The position numbers and the translations under genes are program-made. Positions 1 to 11,286 of a stretch of DNA of 64,000 nucleotides are shown in pieces (position 1 is the stretch's first letter; each line of letters starts with the position of its first letter). The DNA lies in the NCBI RefSeq assembly GCF_009688945.1, contig NZ_AP021874.1, forward strand, positions 3,224,001 through 3,288,000, in the 5' to 3' direction. Source of the DNA: Desulfosarcina alkanivorans. Its GTDB lineage: Bacteria; Desulfobacterota; Desulfobacteria; Desulfobacterales; Desulfosarcinaceae. The notes below the pieces were generated by a model, which was not told where the DNA came from, did no database searches, and saw only the letters and a list, made by a program, of their open reading frames with translations.

Positions 1-2
1 GT

Positions 3-365
3 GCCGAGCAGATCAACAAGGCCATCCAGCAGCTCGATCAGGTCATCCAGCAGAACGCGTCGGCGGCAGAGGAGATGGCCTCGACATCCGAGGAGCTGTC
101 CAGCCAGTCCGAACAGCTCCAGGATAACATGGCGTTTTTCAGGATTGAGCACCTCGATGAGCGGCGCATCAACCGGGCTGCTGACACCGCACAGGCGGCA
201 CAGCAAAAAACGGCTCCAAAAAGCAAGGCCGGCGGAGACGGCGGCCTGATCGAGATAAAAAAGGACTTTCTGGGGGCTGACAGGCCTGAGGGATATGCCT
301 TGGATCTGGGGGAGGTGGCAGCGGCAAAGGCGGATGCCATGGATAGTGAGTTTGAAAGATATTAA
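3..365 (+). CDS. Methyl-accepting chemotaxis protein, C-terminal part (5' truncated by window edge)
   Basis: The reading frame is open from base 3 to the TAA at 363-365. The visible part is the end of the cytoplasmic signalling hairpin of a chemoreceptor, followed by a poorly conserved linker of about 75 residues and a C-terminal EFERY. The nucleotide sequence is closely similar to the end of the receptor at 5292-7901, which also finishes in EFERY, so the two are paralogues. The aromatic-x-x-aromatic ending resembles the CheR/CheB tether pentapeptide (NWETF in enteric receptors). The gene lies first in the visible chemotaxis operon. The sensor domain is outside the window, so its ligand cannot be judged. 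Confidence 0.93.
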   Translation, partial: AEQINKAIQQLDQVIQQNASAAEEMASTSEELSSQSEQLQDNMAFFRIEHLDERRINRAADTAQAAQQKTAPKSKAGGDGGLIEIKKDFLGADRPEGYALDLGEVAAAKADAMDSEFERY

Positions 366-445
366 AGCAAACAGCTGGGAAATAGCCGCGGCAAGCGCCC
401 CGGGCACCCCGTTGAGACAATTTCGAAAAACTGACTGGTTTTCCC

Positions 446-2338
446 ATGCATGACGAAAGCACAGACAATCCCGCGTGTTCCCGAACCGTGAGCGCAGCGC
501 ATGACCTGCCGGCAGCGCTGTCGACCTTGGCTGAAGCGCTGACAGCCACCAGCAGCAACGTCGGGCCTGATTTCGTCGACATCGGCCGGCAGCTGCAATC
601 GATTTATTCGGCAGCCGACACCCTGGCACAGCAGACGCTTTCCGCCGTCCAGCGCATTGCCGGGAACACAGACGACGGCGTGCTTTCCAAAGTAGACAAA
701 CTGGCCAGGCAATCCCTTGCGGAGCTGAAGAACTGCCAGACTTACGTCGCAGGTGACCTGGACCAGATCTCCGCGGTGGCCGATCATCTTCACGCGGCAG
801 ACGGCATATGCGACATGGGTGTCAAGATCGGCAAATTTTTCAGGATACTGGCCCTCAATATCGGTGTAGAAAGTTCCCGGTCCCATGAATCCCGTGAGAC
901 CTTCGGGGTGGTGGCCCGGGAAATCAGGGTGCTTTCCGGCAGGGTCGTTGATTTGACGCGCAGCATCTTTGAGGATGTCCAGGCCGCCAAATCCGGCCAA
1001 TTTTCCGCCGGTGGCCGGATTGCCCATGGACTCGAGCAGCTGGACGGACTTGCTGATGCGGCCGGGCGGTCCCTTCAGACGGCGGTCGCCAACATCCAGA
1101 CCCTCACCGCGGATACACTCGGGGCCCTGGAAGCGGCCGGTATCCACTCCAGGGAAATTTCCCGGCAGGTGGGTGAAATTGTGATGGGCATCCAGCTGCA
1201 TGACAGCATGCATCAACGCATCGCGCATATTGCCGAGGGCCTTGGTGATGTGGCCGGTTTAATTGTCGAAAAGCCGGCCGACGGCGATTCCGTATGCTGC
1301 GAGACGGAACGATTCGGCGTGGCGCATGCCATCGTGGCCCTTCAGACGCAGCAGTTGAAACATCTCATCGCCGAAGTGGACGAGGTTCATCAAAACAGTC
1401 GCGGCGCCTTTGAAGAGATGGGCGCCGAAGTTGGCCGCCTGGCCAGTTGTCTGGCCGGCGTATCATCCAGGGATGAGGCGGCCGGCCAGGTTTTTGAAGC
1501 CACCGCGGAGGACCCCATCGGAACCCTCAACACGGCCCTGGCTGATCTTGCCCAGGTCATGGTGCGGGCGGACAGTCTGCTGGGCCAGATGCAATCGGCG
1601 GCGACGCAGGCCACCCAAATCGCCGCCGGCCTCTCAAGTTTCACCAGCGATGTTCTCGCCATCAGCCTTGAAATCGACATCAAGGCCATAAACGCCATTC
1701 TGGCGGCCAACCGTCTGGGCAGCAAGGGAAGAACCCTTCATTCGCTCTCACAGGAGATGTGCAGTTTGTCGGATCAGTCACGGGAGTTTGTGGACCAGGT
1801 TCAGCAGATACTGGAATCCATAACCGGCGCCACCCGAAAGATGCACACCCGCCAATCGCCGGAGGCCTCCGCAGTGCCCGCCGGCGACAACGCACAGATT
1901 AAGATGACCGTGGGCATTGAAGAGATCGACGCTGCCTATCGGCAGTTTGGCGCTGCATCAGCCCAGATATTTCAGGATGCGGAAGCGCTGCAATCCGCCA
2001 TTCTCAGGACCAGCGGCAACCTGACCTTTTTTCCGGAGTTGATCACCTCACTGACCGCCCATCTGAACCGGTTGGAAGAGGCCCGGCAAATATTGATCCC
2101 CTGGGCGTTGCCGTCGGATGGAACGTCGCCGGTGGCAGCCGGCAAGCTGGTTGCCAGATACACCATGCAGCAGGAACGCGACATTCACGCGCAGATGATC
2201 GACGGCGGGCCGGCTCCGGGTCATACCACCGAGCCGGATTCTGATAACCAGGAAGATGACGAAGGCAATTGTGAACTTTTTTCAGATGAACCGCCCTGCC
2301 AGGCGGATAATCTGGGAGATAACGTAGAACTTTTTTAA
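446..2338 (+). CDS. Coiled-coil chemosensory protein with a degenerate receptor-like hairpin and repeated NxELF tail
   Basis: This 630-residue protein has no signal peptide or membrane segment and is mostly predicted alpha-helix. Residues around 130-175 contain a stretch (LALNIGVESSR...FGVVAREIRVLS) that resembles the hairpin tip of chemoreceptors ([11 protein letters not shown]...[12 protein letters not shown]) but is clearly diverged. A second receptor-like LxxNAIxxANRLG segment occurs near residue 425. The C-terminus carries two copies of N-x-E-L-F, GNCELF and DNVELF, 18 residues apart, the second being the very end. It sits between a receptor and the STAS/CheY/CheA genes, so a role in the same signalling array is likely. 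I do not recognise a named family. The ATG at 446 has no clear ribosome-binding site. Confidence 0.8.
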   Translation: MHDESTDNPACSRTVSAAHDLPAALSTLAEALTATSSNVGPDFVDIGRQLQSIYSAADTLAQQTLSAVQRIAGNTDDGVLSKVDKLARQSLAELKNCQTYVAGDLDQISAVADHLHAADGICDMGVKIGKFFRILALNIGVESSRSHESRETFGVVAREIRVLSGRVVDLTRSIFEDVQAAKSGQFSAGGRIAHGLEQLDGLADAAGRSLQTAVANIQTLTADTLGALEAAGIHSREISRQVGEIVMGIQLHDSMHQRIAHIAEGLGDVAGLIVEKPADGDSVCCETERFGVAHAIVALQTQQLKHLIAEVDEVHQNSRGAFEEMGAEVGRLASCLAGVSSRDEAAGQVFEATAEDPIGTLNTALADLAQVMVRADSLLGQMQSAATQATQIAAGLSSFTSDVLAISLEIDIKAINAILAANRLGSKGRTLHSLSQEMCSLSDQSREFVDQVQQILESITGATRKMHTRQSPEASAVPAGDNAQIKMTVGIEEIDAAYRQFGAASAQIFQDAEALQSAILRTSGNLTFFPELITSLTAHLNRLEEARQILIPWALPSDGTSPVAAGKLVARYTMQQERDIHAQMIDGGPAPGHTTEPDSDNQEDDEGNCELFSDEPPCQADNLGDNVELF

Positions 2339-2363
2339 TGGAGAACCATTCAGGGAGTACGTG

Positions 2364-2708
2364 ATGCATTTTAAGATGGCCCCATCGGGGGATTATGGAG
2401 AACTGACCCTGACGGGTGAGTTAACGATTGTTCAGGCGAAAGAGCTGAGGCTGGCCTTGATCCATTCACTGGAGCAATCAGACACCGTTGCCATTAACGT
2501 GGATCACGTGACCGATGTCGATCTGTCTTGCCTGCAGCTTCTCTGCGCGGTGCACCGCAGCGCACTTGGATCAAATAAACAGATTACATTCAACCCGTCG
2601 GATTCGGATGTGTTCCGGAAAGTGGTACAGGCAGCGGGATATGCACGCCATGTGGGCTGTGTCAGGAGCCCCGATAAAAACTGTTTTTGGACAGGAGAGC
2701 TGAATTAA
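2364..2708 (+). CDS. STAS-domain protein of the chemotaxis operon
   Basis: This is a single STAS domain of 114 residues, the fold of anti-sigma-factor antagonists such as SpoIIAA. The start of helix 2 reads DVDLSCLQLL, matching the family's D-S-S-G/C-L-Q signature, so Ser55 would be the phosphorylatable position. The ATG at 2364 is preferred over the GTG at 2361 because it lies six bases after GGGAG. In many bacteria a STAS protein is encoded beside CheA, and it may receive phosphate or regulate a partner switch. No cognate RsbW-type kinase gene is visible, so its partner is unknown. Confidence 0.88.
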   Translation: MHFKMAPSGDYGELTLTGELTIVQAKELRLALIHSLEQSDTVAINVDHVTDVDLSCLQLLCAVHRSALGSNKQITFNPSDSDVFRKVVQAAGYARHVGCVRSPDKNCFWTGELN

Positions 2709-2709
2709 T

Positions 2710-3075
2710 ATGGGAAAACGAATCATGACGGTGGATGACTCCGCCAGCGTTCGGCAGATGGTTGCATTTACCCTGAAGGGGGCGGGCTATGAGGTGATGG
2801 AGGCCGTGGACGGCAAGGATGCCCTGTCGAAAGTGAAGGCTTCACCGGTGAACATGGTGATTACCGACCTGAACATGCCCAACATGGACGGGATTGAACT
2901 GATTCGTCATCTGAGATCCGATGCCGCATTCAAATTTGTGCCCATCGTGTTGCTGACCACCGAATCCCAGGCTTCCAAAAAGCAGGAAGGCAAAGCCGCC
3001 GGCGCCACCGGCTGGATCGTAAAGCCTTTCAAGCCGGAACAACTGCTCAAGGTGGTCAAAAAAGTTCTGGGATAG
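2710..3075 (+). CDS. cheY: Chemotaxis response regulator CheY
   Basis: This is a 121-residue stand-alone receiver domain. Asp9 and Asp10 (VDD), the phospho-acceptor Asp53 (ITDLNMP), the switch Thr83/84 (LLTTES) and Lys105 (VKPF) are all present. No output domain follows, as expected for CheY, which carries phosphate from CheA to the flagellar motor switch. It starts one base after the STAS stop codon, with GGAGAG upstream, and is followed after 62 bases by cheA. No CheZ or CheC phosphatase is encoded nearby. Confidence 0.96.
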   Translation: MGKRIMTVDDSASVRQMVAFTLKGAGYEVMEAVDGKDALSKVKASPVNMVITDLNMPNMDGIELIRHLRSDAAFKFVPIVLLTTESQASKKQEGKAAGATGWIVKPFKPEQLLKVVKKVLG

Positions 3076-3137
3076 CCGGTGGCCGGGTGGGGGTCTGGAA
3101 AAGGGGACCGATTGCGAAAAAAAGCAGGATAATTCTT

Positions 3138-5264
3138 ATGGAAAACCAAAGACAGGCATATCGCGAAGAAGCCCGGGAGCTTCTTGCTGAACTGGAGAAC
3201 GCGTTGCTGGAACTCGAGGAAACCCCGGACGACAGCGAACTGATCGGGCGAGTGTTTCGAGCCATGCACACCATTAAAGGTTCGGGGGCGATGTTCGGCT
3301 TTGACGATATCGCCGCCTTCACCCACGAAATTGAAACCATATTTGACCGGGTGCGCGGAGGAGAAATCGCCGTCAGCAAAGAAATGGTGAACCTGTCGCT
3401 GTCTGCCCGGGACCAGATCCAGGCGATGCTGGATGCCAGCGAGGGTGAAAACACAGCCGATGCCTCAAACGGTGAGGCGATCATCAGCGCGTTCCGGTCG
3501 TTGATAGTTGATGCCGGCCTTCCGGAGCCCGACCAACCCGGTGGCATCCCGGAGGGTGTCACAGGTCCGCTGAATGCTCCGCCTGAGACGGGCAAGGCTG
3601 CCCATGCCACCTACCGCATTCGCTTTCGCCCGGAGGCCGATATCTTTGCCAGCGGGACCAACCCCATCCTGCTGTTGAACGAATTGCGCGAACTGGGCGA
3701 CAGCACCGTGGTGGCCCAGACCGACGCCATACCGGAATTGGCGGATTTGGCCCCCGAGGCCTGCCATGTCTATTGGGATATCATTCTTACCAGCAGCCAG
3801 GGAATCGATGCCATCAAAGACGTGTTCATCTTCGTGGAAGATGACTGTGAGCTTCGCATCGATGTAGTCGATGACGGACGCGGGCCTGGCAGTGACGCCG
3901 ATTACAAACGGCTGGGTGAAATCCTGGTCGAGCGGGGCGATTTATCGACTGGCGATCTGGTGGCGGTCCTCCGGGAGCAAAAACCCATCGGCGAACTGCT
4001 CGTGGAGAAAGAGATCCTTGACGGGGGGGTAGTGACCGCCGCCCTGGCCGAGCAGCACCATGTCCGTCAGGTGCGCGACAGACGCAGGGAAAAGGCCGCC
4101 GGCTCCAGCATCCGGGTGGCGGCGGACAAACTCGATGCCCTGGTAAACCTGGTGGGCGAGCTGGTGACGGTCCAGGCGCGTCTCAGCCAGAAAGCCGCCC
4201 AGGACAACGAGTGCGACCTTTTGGCCATCGCCGAAGAGGTGGAGCGCCTCACCGCCGAGCTGCGCGACAACACCATGAGCATCCGCATGCTGCCCATCGG
4301 AACCACGTTCAGCACATTCAAGCGTCTGGTGCGTGATCTCTCCAGGGACCTGGACAAAAACGTTATTCTGACAACGGCAGGCGAAGAGACCGAACTGGAC
4401 AAAACCGTGATCGAACAATTGAACGACCCCCTGGTCCATATTATCCGCAACAGCATCGACCACGGCATCGAAGTACCGGCCGCCAGGGAGGCGTCCGGTA
4501 AACCCGTTCAGGGCACGGTTCATCTTTCTGCCGTTCACTCCGGCGGCGATGTGTTGATTCAGATCAGCGATGACGGCGCCGGACTCGACCCGCAGGCGAT
4601 TCGAAAAAAGGCCGTTGCCAGGGAACTGATCACGCCCGATGCCGACCTGACGGAAAATGAAATCTTCCAGCTGATATTTGCCCCCGGATTCTCCACGGCC
4701 GAAGCCGTCACCAGCGTATCCGGCCGGGGCGTAGGCATGGATGTGGTCAAACGCAGCATCGAAGCCCTGCGCGGGTCCATCGATATCAGCAGCCGCAAAG
4801 GCGCCGGCACCACCATCACGTTGAGACTGCCGCTGACCCTGGCCATCATTGACGGCCTGTTGGTAAAGATAGCTGACGATGCCTATGTGTTCCCGCTCGC
4901 ATCCGTGGAGGAGTGTACGGAGTTTTCCCGTCATGCGGCAGACAAGGCCCGGGAGCGCAAAATGATGAATTTCAGGGGAAATATCATCTCCTACCTGAGC
5001 TTGCGCGAGATCTTTGCAGTCGAGGGGGAGCCGCCGGACAACCAGCAGGTTGTGGTGGCCGAAATCAATGGTGAAAAAATCGGTTTCGCCGTGGACCATG
5101 TGATCGGCCAGCATCAGACGGTGATCAAGACCCTGAGCAGGGTCTACCAGGACGTGCAGGGGATCTCGGGAGCGACGATTCTGGGGGACGGAACCGTGGC
5201 GCTGATTTTAGACATTCAACGGCTTGCATACGCCGTTGAAACGGAAGAACAGATAGCGGCCTAA
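3138..5264 (+). CDS. cheA: Chemotaxis histidine kinase CheA with an embedded MshEN-like repeat
   Basis: The protein has 708 residues. The ATG at 3138 is chosen because AGGAT lies just upstream and the Hpt domain starts directly after it. A GTG at 3087 would add an unconserved leader. Order of domains: Hpt with phospho-His44 (AMHTIKGSG), a middle region, dimerisation helices, the HATPase domain (N box HIIRNSIDHG, then DDGAGLD and GRGVGMDVV) and a C-terminal CheW-like regulatory domain. Residues 258-306, between Hpt and the dimerisation domain, contain two adjacent 24-residue segments. The first has R258, L259, G260, L263, L274, L278 and Q281 in the exact spacing of the MshEN c-di-GMP motif. 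The kinase phosphorylates CheY and CheB of this operon. Confidence 0.96.
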   Translation: MENQRQAYREEARELLAELENALLELEETPDDSELIGRVFRAMHTIKGSGAMFGFDDIAAFTHEIETIFDRVRGGEIAVSKEMVNLSLSARDQIQAMLDASEGENTADASNGEAIISAFRSLIVDAGLPEPDQPGGIPEGVTGPLNAPPETGKAAHATYRIRFRPEADIFASGTNPILLLNELRELGDSTVVAQTDAIPELADLAPEACHVYWDIILTSSQGIDAIKDVFIFVEDDCELRIDVVDDGRGPGSDADYKRLGEILVERGDLSTGDLVAVLREQKPIGELLVEKEILDGGVVTAALAEQHHVRQVRDRRREKAAGSSIRVAADKLDALVNLVGELVTVQARLSQKAAQDNECDLLAIAEEVERLTAELRDNTMSIRMLPIGTTFSTFKRLVRDLSRDLDKNVILTTAGEETELDKTVIEQLNDPLVHIIRNSIDHGIEVPAAREASGKPVQGTVHLSAVHSGGDVLIQISDDGAGLDPQAIRKKAVARELITPDADLTENEIFQLIFAPGFSTAEAVTSVSGRGVGMDVVKRSIEALRGSIDISSRKGAGTTITLRLPLTLAIIDGLLVKIADDAYVFPLASVEECTEFSRHAADKARERKMMNFRGNIISYLSLREIFAVEGEPPDNQQVVVAEINGEKIGFAVDHVIGQHQTVIKTLSRVYQDVQGISGATILGDGTVALILDIQRLAYAVETEEQIAA

Positions 5265-5291
5265 TAAAAGAAGATTGAGAGAAAAAAAATC

Positions 5292-7901
5292 ATGAAATGG
5301 AAAAACATCAAGTTGAAGCACAAATTGGGTATCGTGATCGGCGCCATCCTGACCCTGATGGTAATTGTCGGCGGCTGGTCGATATTTGGTATCAGCGGGA
5401 TCGTCAATGTCATCGAAGGAAATCAATTAGACGGCCTGCTGGCCCAAAAAGAAGTAGACCATCTCAATTGGGCCAATGCGGTCAACGCACTTCTGGTGGA
5501 TGAAAACAAAACGACGCTTGATGTTGAGACCAATGACCACGAATGTGCCTTTGGCAAATGGCTATATAGCGAAAAGCGTAGAGAAGCCGAAAATATGGTG
5601 CCGGAGCTGGCGCCATTGCTCAAGAAAATCGAAAAGCCGCACCACGAGTTGCACCAGTCCGCCATTGCCATCGGCAATTCCTTTCATCCGGCGGATGAGA
5701 CCCTGCCCGGCTTTCTGGCCGCGAAAGAGGCCGATCATCTTAAATGGGTGGCCAAAATCGATGCGCTCTTTATAAAAAACCTGCCTGAACTTGTGATCCA
5801 GACCAACGATCATGAGTGCAGCCTGGGAAAATGGCTATACAGTGCCGAGGCCCAAAAAAGTATAGCCAACCAGGAGGAACTGGTCCGTCTGGTAGACGCA
5901 TTAAAGGAACCACATGCAAAATTGCATCAAAGTGCAGTGGCTATCCAAAAGGCGTATGAACCGGTGCATCCAGGACTGCTGGCATTACTCAAGGATCGTC
6001 TGGACGACCACCGCCGCTGGGTCGCCAAGGTGTCCGCAGCGCTGATTGAAGGCAAAAAAGCCCTGGATGTCCAAATGGATCCACGCTTGTGTGCATTCGG
6101 CAAGTTCCTGGCGTCCGATCAGGCGGCGGCTTATATGAAATCGTTCCCGGCCCTGCAGAAAGCGCTGAAGGCTTCCGTTGAGCCGCATCAGAGGTTACAC
6201 GATTCGGCAAGGGAGATAGAAAATGCCCTCAACGCGGGCAACAGAGCCCGGGCCGAACACCTATTCACCACCCGGACCCTCGTCGCGTTGGAAGATCTAA
6301 GCATGCATTTCCAGCGCGCCGTTCGTGCCGAAGAAAAATGCGTGCAGTCCCAGGAAGCCGCCAAATCGATCTATCGCAGCCAGACCCTGCCAAGTATGAA
6401 CCAAACCGCAGTTGCACTTGAAGCGGTCAAAGTCGAAGCAGAGCGTCTGCTAAAGGGCGTTCGGCAGGCCAAGCAGGTTTACGCCCAAAAAACCATGCCT
6501 GCACTGGGTACGACCCAGGCGTTGCTTGCCGAGCTGCGCGCGGAAGCCAAACGCCATGTCATGACCGATGAACAAATGCTCGAGTCAACCGTAAATACCC
6601 GCTTGGCGGTGATGATCATCGGGTCGATAGCCGTCGCCATGGGAGCGCTGCTGGCCGTGGTTCTCGCTCGTGGAATCGTTGGACCCATGCTCAAAGGCGT
6701 CGTTTTTGCCGAGGCCATTTCCCAAGGAGATCTATCCGTAAGGATGGATTTGGATCAGACTGACGAAGTCGGCCGGTTAATGGCATCCATGAACCAAATG
6801 GTGGCCAATCTCAAAGATACGGTTGCGGTTGCCGAACAGATTGCCATGGGCAATTTAAACGTCGATGCGAAAATACTTTCAGATAAAGATACGCTGGGCA
6901 AATCGCTTGCGACAATGCTCGAAAAACTGCGTGCCATTGTGCAGGATGTGAAACAGGCGTCGAACAATGTCGCCTCCGGCAGTCAGGAACTGAGCGCATC
7001 ATCGGAGCAGATGTCCCAGGGCGCCACCGAACAGGCGGCCGCCGCCGAAGAGGCCGCTTCTTCCATGGAGCAGATGGCTGCCAACATCAAGCAGAGCGCC
7101 GACAATGCCCTGCAGACTGAAAAAATAGCGGCAAAATCCGCAGAAGATGCCCGCACCGGTGGAAAAGCCGTTTCCGAGACGGTGGCAGCCATGAAAAACA
7201 TTGCCGAGAAAATCGCCATCATCGAAGAAATCGCCCGCCAGACGGACCTGCTGGCGCTCAATGCCGCCATCGAGGCCGCCCGGGCCGGCGAGCATGGCAA
7301 GGGCTTTGCCGTGGTGGCTTCCGAGGTGCGCAAGCTGGCCGAACGCAGCCAGACCGCCGCCGCCGAGATCAGCAGGCTGTCGGGCGCCAGCGTGGAAGTG
7401 GCTGCAGGCGCCGGCGAAATGCTGGCCAAACTGGTTCCCGATATCCAGAAAACCGCCGAGCTGGTCCAGGAGATCAGCGCGGCCAGCAGCGAGCAGACCA
7501 TGGGCGCCGAGCAGATCAACAAGGCCATTCAACAGCTCGATCAGGTCATCCAGCAAAATGCATCCGCCTCGGAAGAAATGGCCTCAACCTCTGAGGAACT
7601 TTCGGGCCAGTCGGAACAGCTGCAAACCACCATCGCCTTTTTTCAGATTGACGCAACCGAGCGGGAAACCGCTGCTGCCAGGACCAGTCGGCTGGAACCA
7701 CGCGGCAAATCTGCTGACCATATTGCAAATAATCGACACGGCAGCGATTGGATCGAGTTGCGGGAAAATGCGCCCTGGGAAGATCATGGTGCGGCGGATA
7801 GTGCCGGAAAATCCGGTAAACACGCCGGCTACACGATAAAAATGGACGAAAGCCTCCCGGGAAATCCGGATGCCTTCGATGCCGAGTTTGAAAGGTATTA
7901 G
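5292..7901 (+). CDS. Chemoreceptor with three tandem CZB (zinc-binding) domains
   Basis: This is an 869-residue receptor. TM1 is at about residues 13-35 and TM2 at about 437-459. Between them lie three consecutive CZB domains, each with the complete His-Cys-His-His set: H57/C85/H117/H121, H149/C176/H208/H212 and H240/C267/H299/H303. The last two gaps are constant in all three (32 and 4 residues). HAMP follows TM2, then a full signalling hairpin ([19 protein letters not shown]), a linker of about 80 residues and a terminal EFERY. CZB domains bind zinc and in characterised receptors sense zinc or chlorine oxidants. Here the topology puts them outside the membrane. It lies between cheA and cheW. 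Confidence 0.95.
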   Translation: MKWKNIKLKHKLGIVIGAILTLMVIVGGWSIFGISGIVNVIEGNQLDGLLAQKEVDHLNWANAVNALLVDENKTTLDVETNDHECAFGKWLYSEKRREAENMVPELAPLLKKIEKPHHELHQSAIAIGNSFHPADETLPGFLAAKEADHLKWVAKIDALFIKNLPELVIQTNDHECSLGKWLYSAEAQKSIANQEELVRLVDALKEPHAKLHQSAVAIQKAYEPVHPGLLALLKDRLDDHRRWVAKVSAALIEGKKALDVQMDPRLCAFGKFLASDQAAAYMKSFPALQKALKASVEPHQRLHDSAREIENALNAGNRARAEHLFTTRTLVALEDLSMHFQRAVRAEEKCVQSQEAAKSIYRSQTLPSMNQTAVALEAVKVEAERLLKGVRQAKQVYAQKTMPALGTTQALLAELRAEAKRHVMTDEQMLESTVNTRLAVMIIGSIAVAMGALLAVVLARGIVGPMLKGVVFAEAISQGDLSVRMDLDQTDEVGRLMASMNQMVANLKDTVAVAEQIAMGNLNVDAKILSDKDTLGKSLATMLEKLRAIVQDVKQASNNVASGSQELSASSEQMSQGATEQAAAAEEAASSMEQMAANIKQSADNALQTEKIAAKSAEDARTGGKAVSETVAAMKNIAEKIAIIEEIARQTDLLALNAAIEAARAGEHGKGFAVVASEVRKLAERSQTAAAEISRLSGASVEVAAGAGEMLAKLVPDIQKTAELVQEISAASSEQTMGAEQINKAIQQLDQVIQQNASASEEMASTSEELSGQSEQLQTTIAFFQIDATERETAAARTSRLEPRGKSADHIANNRHGSDWIELRENAPWEDHGAADSAGKSGKHAGYTIKMDESLPGNPDAFDAEFERY

Positions 7902-8032
7902 GAAATGAACGCATGGAACGTCACCCGTGCGATACCGACCGCCAGAGTGCGCCGCGGTGGTTTCCATCCACCGGAAGGGAAGGCCTGCGCGGCGGAAAAA
8001 ACATCATCTCGAATCAGCAAGGACAGCAACCA

Positions 8033-8551
8033 ATGACAACGACGGCGATAACAGAAACCGCTTTGTATCTCACCTTTAAACTGGAAGACGAAATCTTCGC
8101 CCTGGACGTGGCCAAGGTGCGGGAGGTTCTGGACCTGGTCAACATCACCAAGGTGCCGCGGGTGGCCGAGTTTATGCGGGGGGTGATCAACGTGCGCGGC
8201 AGCGTGGTGCCGGTGATTGACCTGCGTTTGAAGTTCGGCATGCCCAAAACCGAAAACACACTGGATACCCGCATCATCGTGATGGAGCTTTCCATTGACG
8301 GTGAGACCCTCATTCTGGGCGCGCTGGCCGATTCGGTGCATGAGGTACTGGAACTGGCGCCGCAGCAGATCGAGCCGCCACCCAGGATGGGCATGCGCTG
8401 GCGCGCTGAGTTCATCAAAGGCATCGGCAAGCAGGATGATCAGTTTCTCATCCTGCTGGACATCGACAGGGTATTCTCCTCCGATGAACTGGCGCTGGTG
8501 GAAACAGCCGGCGGGGAGATCCGCTCGGAGGCGGATGCTGTTTCCGCTTAA
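8033..8551 (+). CDS. cheW: Chemotaxis coupling protein CheW
   Basis: CheW of 172 residues, a typical length, with the conserved LxFxLEDEIFALDVAKVREVL opening strand and the FMRGVINVRGSVVPVIDL core. It couples CheA to receptors. The ATG at 8033 is chosen because AAGGA lies upstream and the CheW fold begins a few residues later. The upstream ATG at 7913 would add a 40-residue Arg/Pro-rich leader unlike the family. It is followed by cheR after 39 bases. Confidence 0.95.
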   Translation: MTTTAITETALYLTFKLEDEIFALDVAKVREVLDLVNITKVPRVAEFMRGVINVRGSVVPVIDLRLKFGMPKTENTLDTRIIVMELSIDGETLILGALADSVHEVLELAPQQIEPPPRMGMRWRAEFIKGIGKQDDQFLILLDIDRVFSSDELALVETAGGEIRSEADAVSA

Positions 8552-8590
8552 ATCAGGACGAGGTCCTGAAACCGTCGCGAGGTAACGTAC

Positions 8591-9453
8591 ATGCGGGGTG
8601 GCAATCACGATCCAACCACCGATGGTCTCATGTCTGACAGGACATATGCGCGTTTCAGCGCCTATGTGGAGACCGAACTGGGCATCAAGATGCCCGACAA
8701 GAAAAAAACCATGCTGCAGTCCCGTCTGCAGAAGCGGCTGCGCCTGTCAGGCAAAAAAACGTTTGATGAATACTATGACTATGTATTCAGTCCTGAAGGC
8801 ATGCAGACGGAACTGGCCCCCATGGTCGATGTGATTACCACCAACAAGACCGATTTTTTTCGCGAGCCCAAGCACTTTGATTACCTGGTTCAAACGGCAC
8901 TGCCTCAATTGATCCGTTCCCGCGGCATCGGGGTGCAGCGGGCTGCCCGGATATGGAGCGCGGGCTGCTCCAGCGGTGAAGAGCCCTATACCCTGGCCAT
9001 GGTCTTGAGCGAATTCAGGGCAATTGCCCCGGATTTTCGCTTTTCCATCCTGGCCACCGACATTTCAACCCGGATGCTCGATAAAGTGAAGCGGGCCGTT
9101 TACGCTCAGGAAAAAGCAGCCCCCGTCTCCATGGCCTATAAAAAAAAATACCTGATGCGAAGCAGGGACAGATCCAGAAAACTGGTGCGCATCGTTCCGG
9201 AATTAAGGTCCCTGGTGCGCTTTCGGCAACTCAATTTCATGACCGCCGATTACGGGCTGCGGGAGACCATGGATATTATTTTCTGCCGCAATGTCATCAT
9301 CTATTTTGACCGTCCCACCCAGGAAAAGGTGCTCAACCACCTGTGCCGCTGCCTCACCCGGGGAGGCTATATCTTCATGGGGCACTCGGAAACCTTGAAC
9401 GGCCTCAAGGTGCCGCTGTCCCCCGTGGCGCCCACGGTTTACAGGAAAATATA

Positions 9454-9454
<1 letters not shown>
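8591..9454 (+). CDS. cheR: Chemoreceptor glutamate methyltransferase CheR
   Basis: CheR of 287 residues with an N-terminal helical domain and the SAM-binding domain (IWSAGCSSGEEPYTLAM, then IFCRNVIIYFD). It methylates glutamates on the receptors, and the EFERY tails of the two receptors in this operon are candidate docking sites. The ATG at 8591 follows GAGGT at good spacing; an internal ATG at 8630 (MSDRTYARF) is an alternative. Its TAA overlaps the cheD start codon by one base (TAATG), which suggests translational coupling. Confidence 0.96.
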
Positions 9455-11084
<1,630 letters not shown>

Positions 11085-11197
11085 ACGGTTCCCGGCGCTC
11101 TCGAGATAGATGCGCACCGGTTGCCCAACCACAGGAATTTTTGGCCCATAACTCACAAATAGCGAACAACTCCAAATTGTTACCCAAAATTCCAACC

Positions 11198-11226
11198 TTG
11201 CACTTTTATCCGGATCCGTCTATACT
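11198..11226 (+). promoter_or_regulatory. Sigma70-like promoter of the PocR-Hdr operon
   Basis: TTGCAC at 11198-11203 and TATACT at 11221-11226 are separated by exactly 17 bases. They lie 60 bases before the ATG of the PocR-domain gene, in the only sizeable gap between cheB and the redox operon. This is by inspection only. Confidence 0.65.
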
Positions 11227-11286
11227 GCGTGACCGAATCATCCTCTGATCCTCACATTCAACGCCACGAGCGATAGGAGATCTGCC

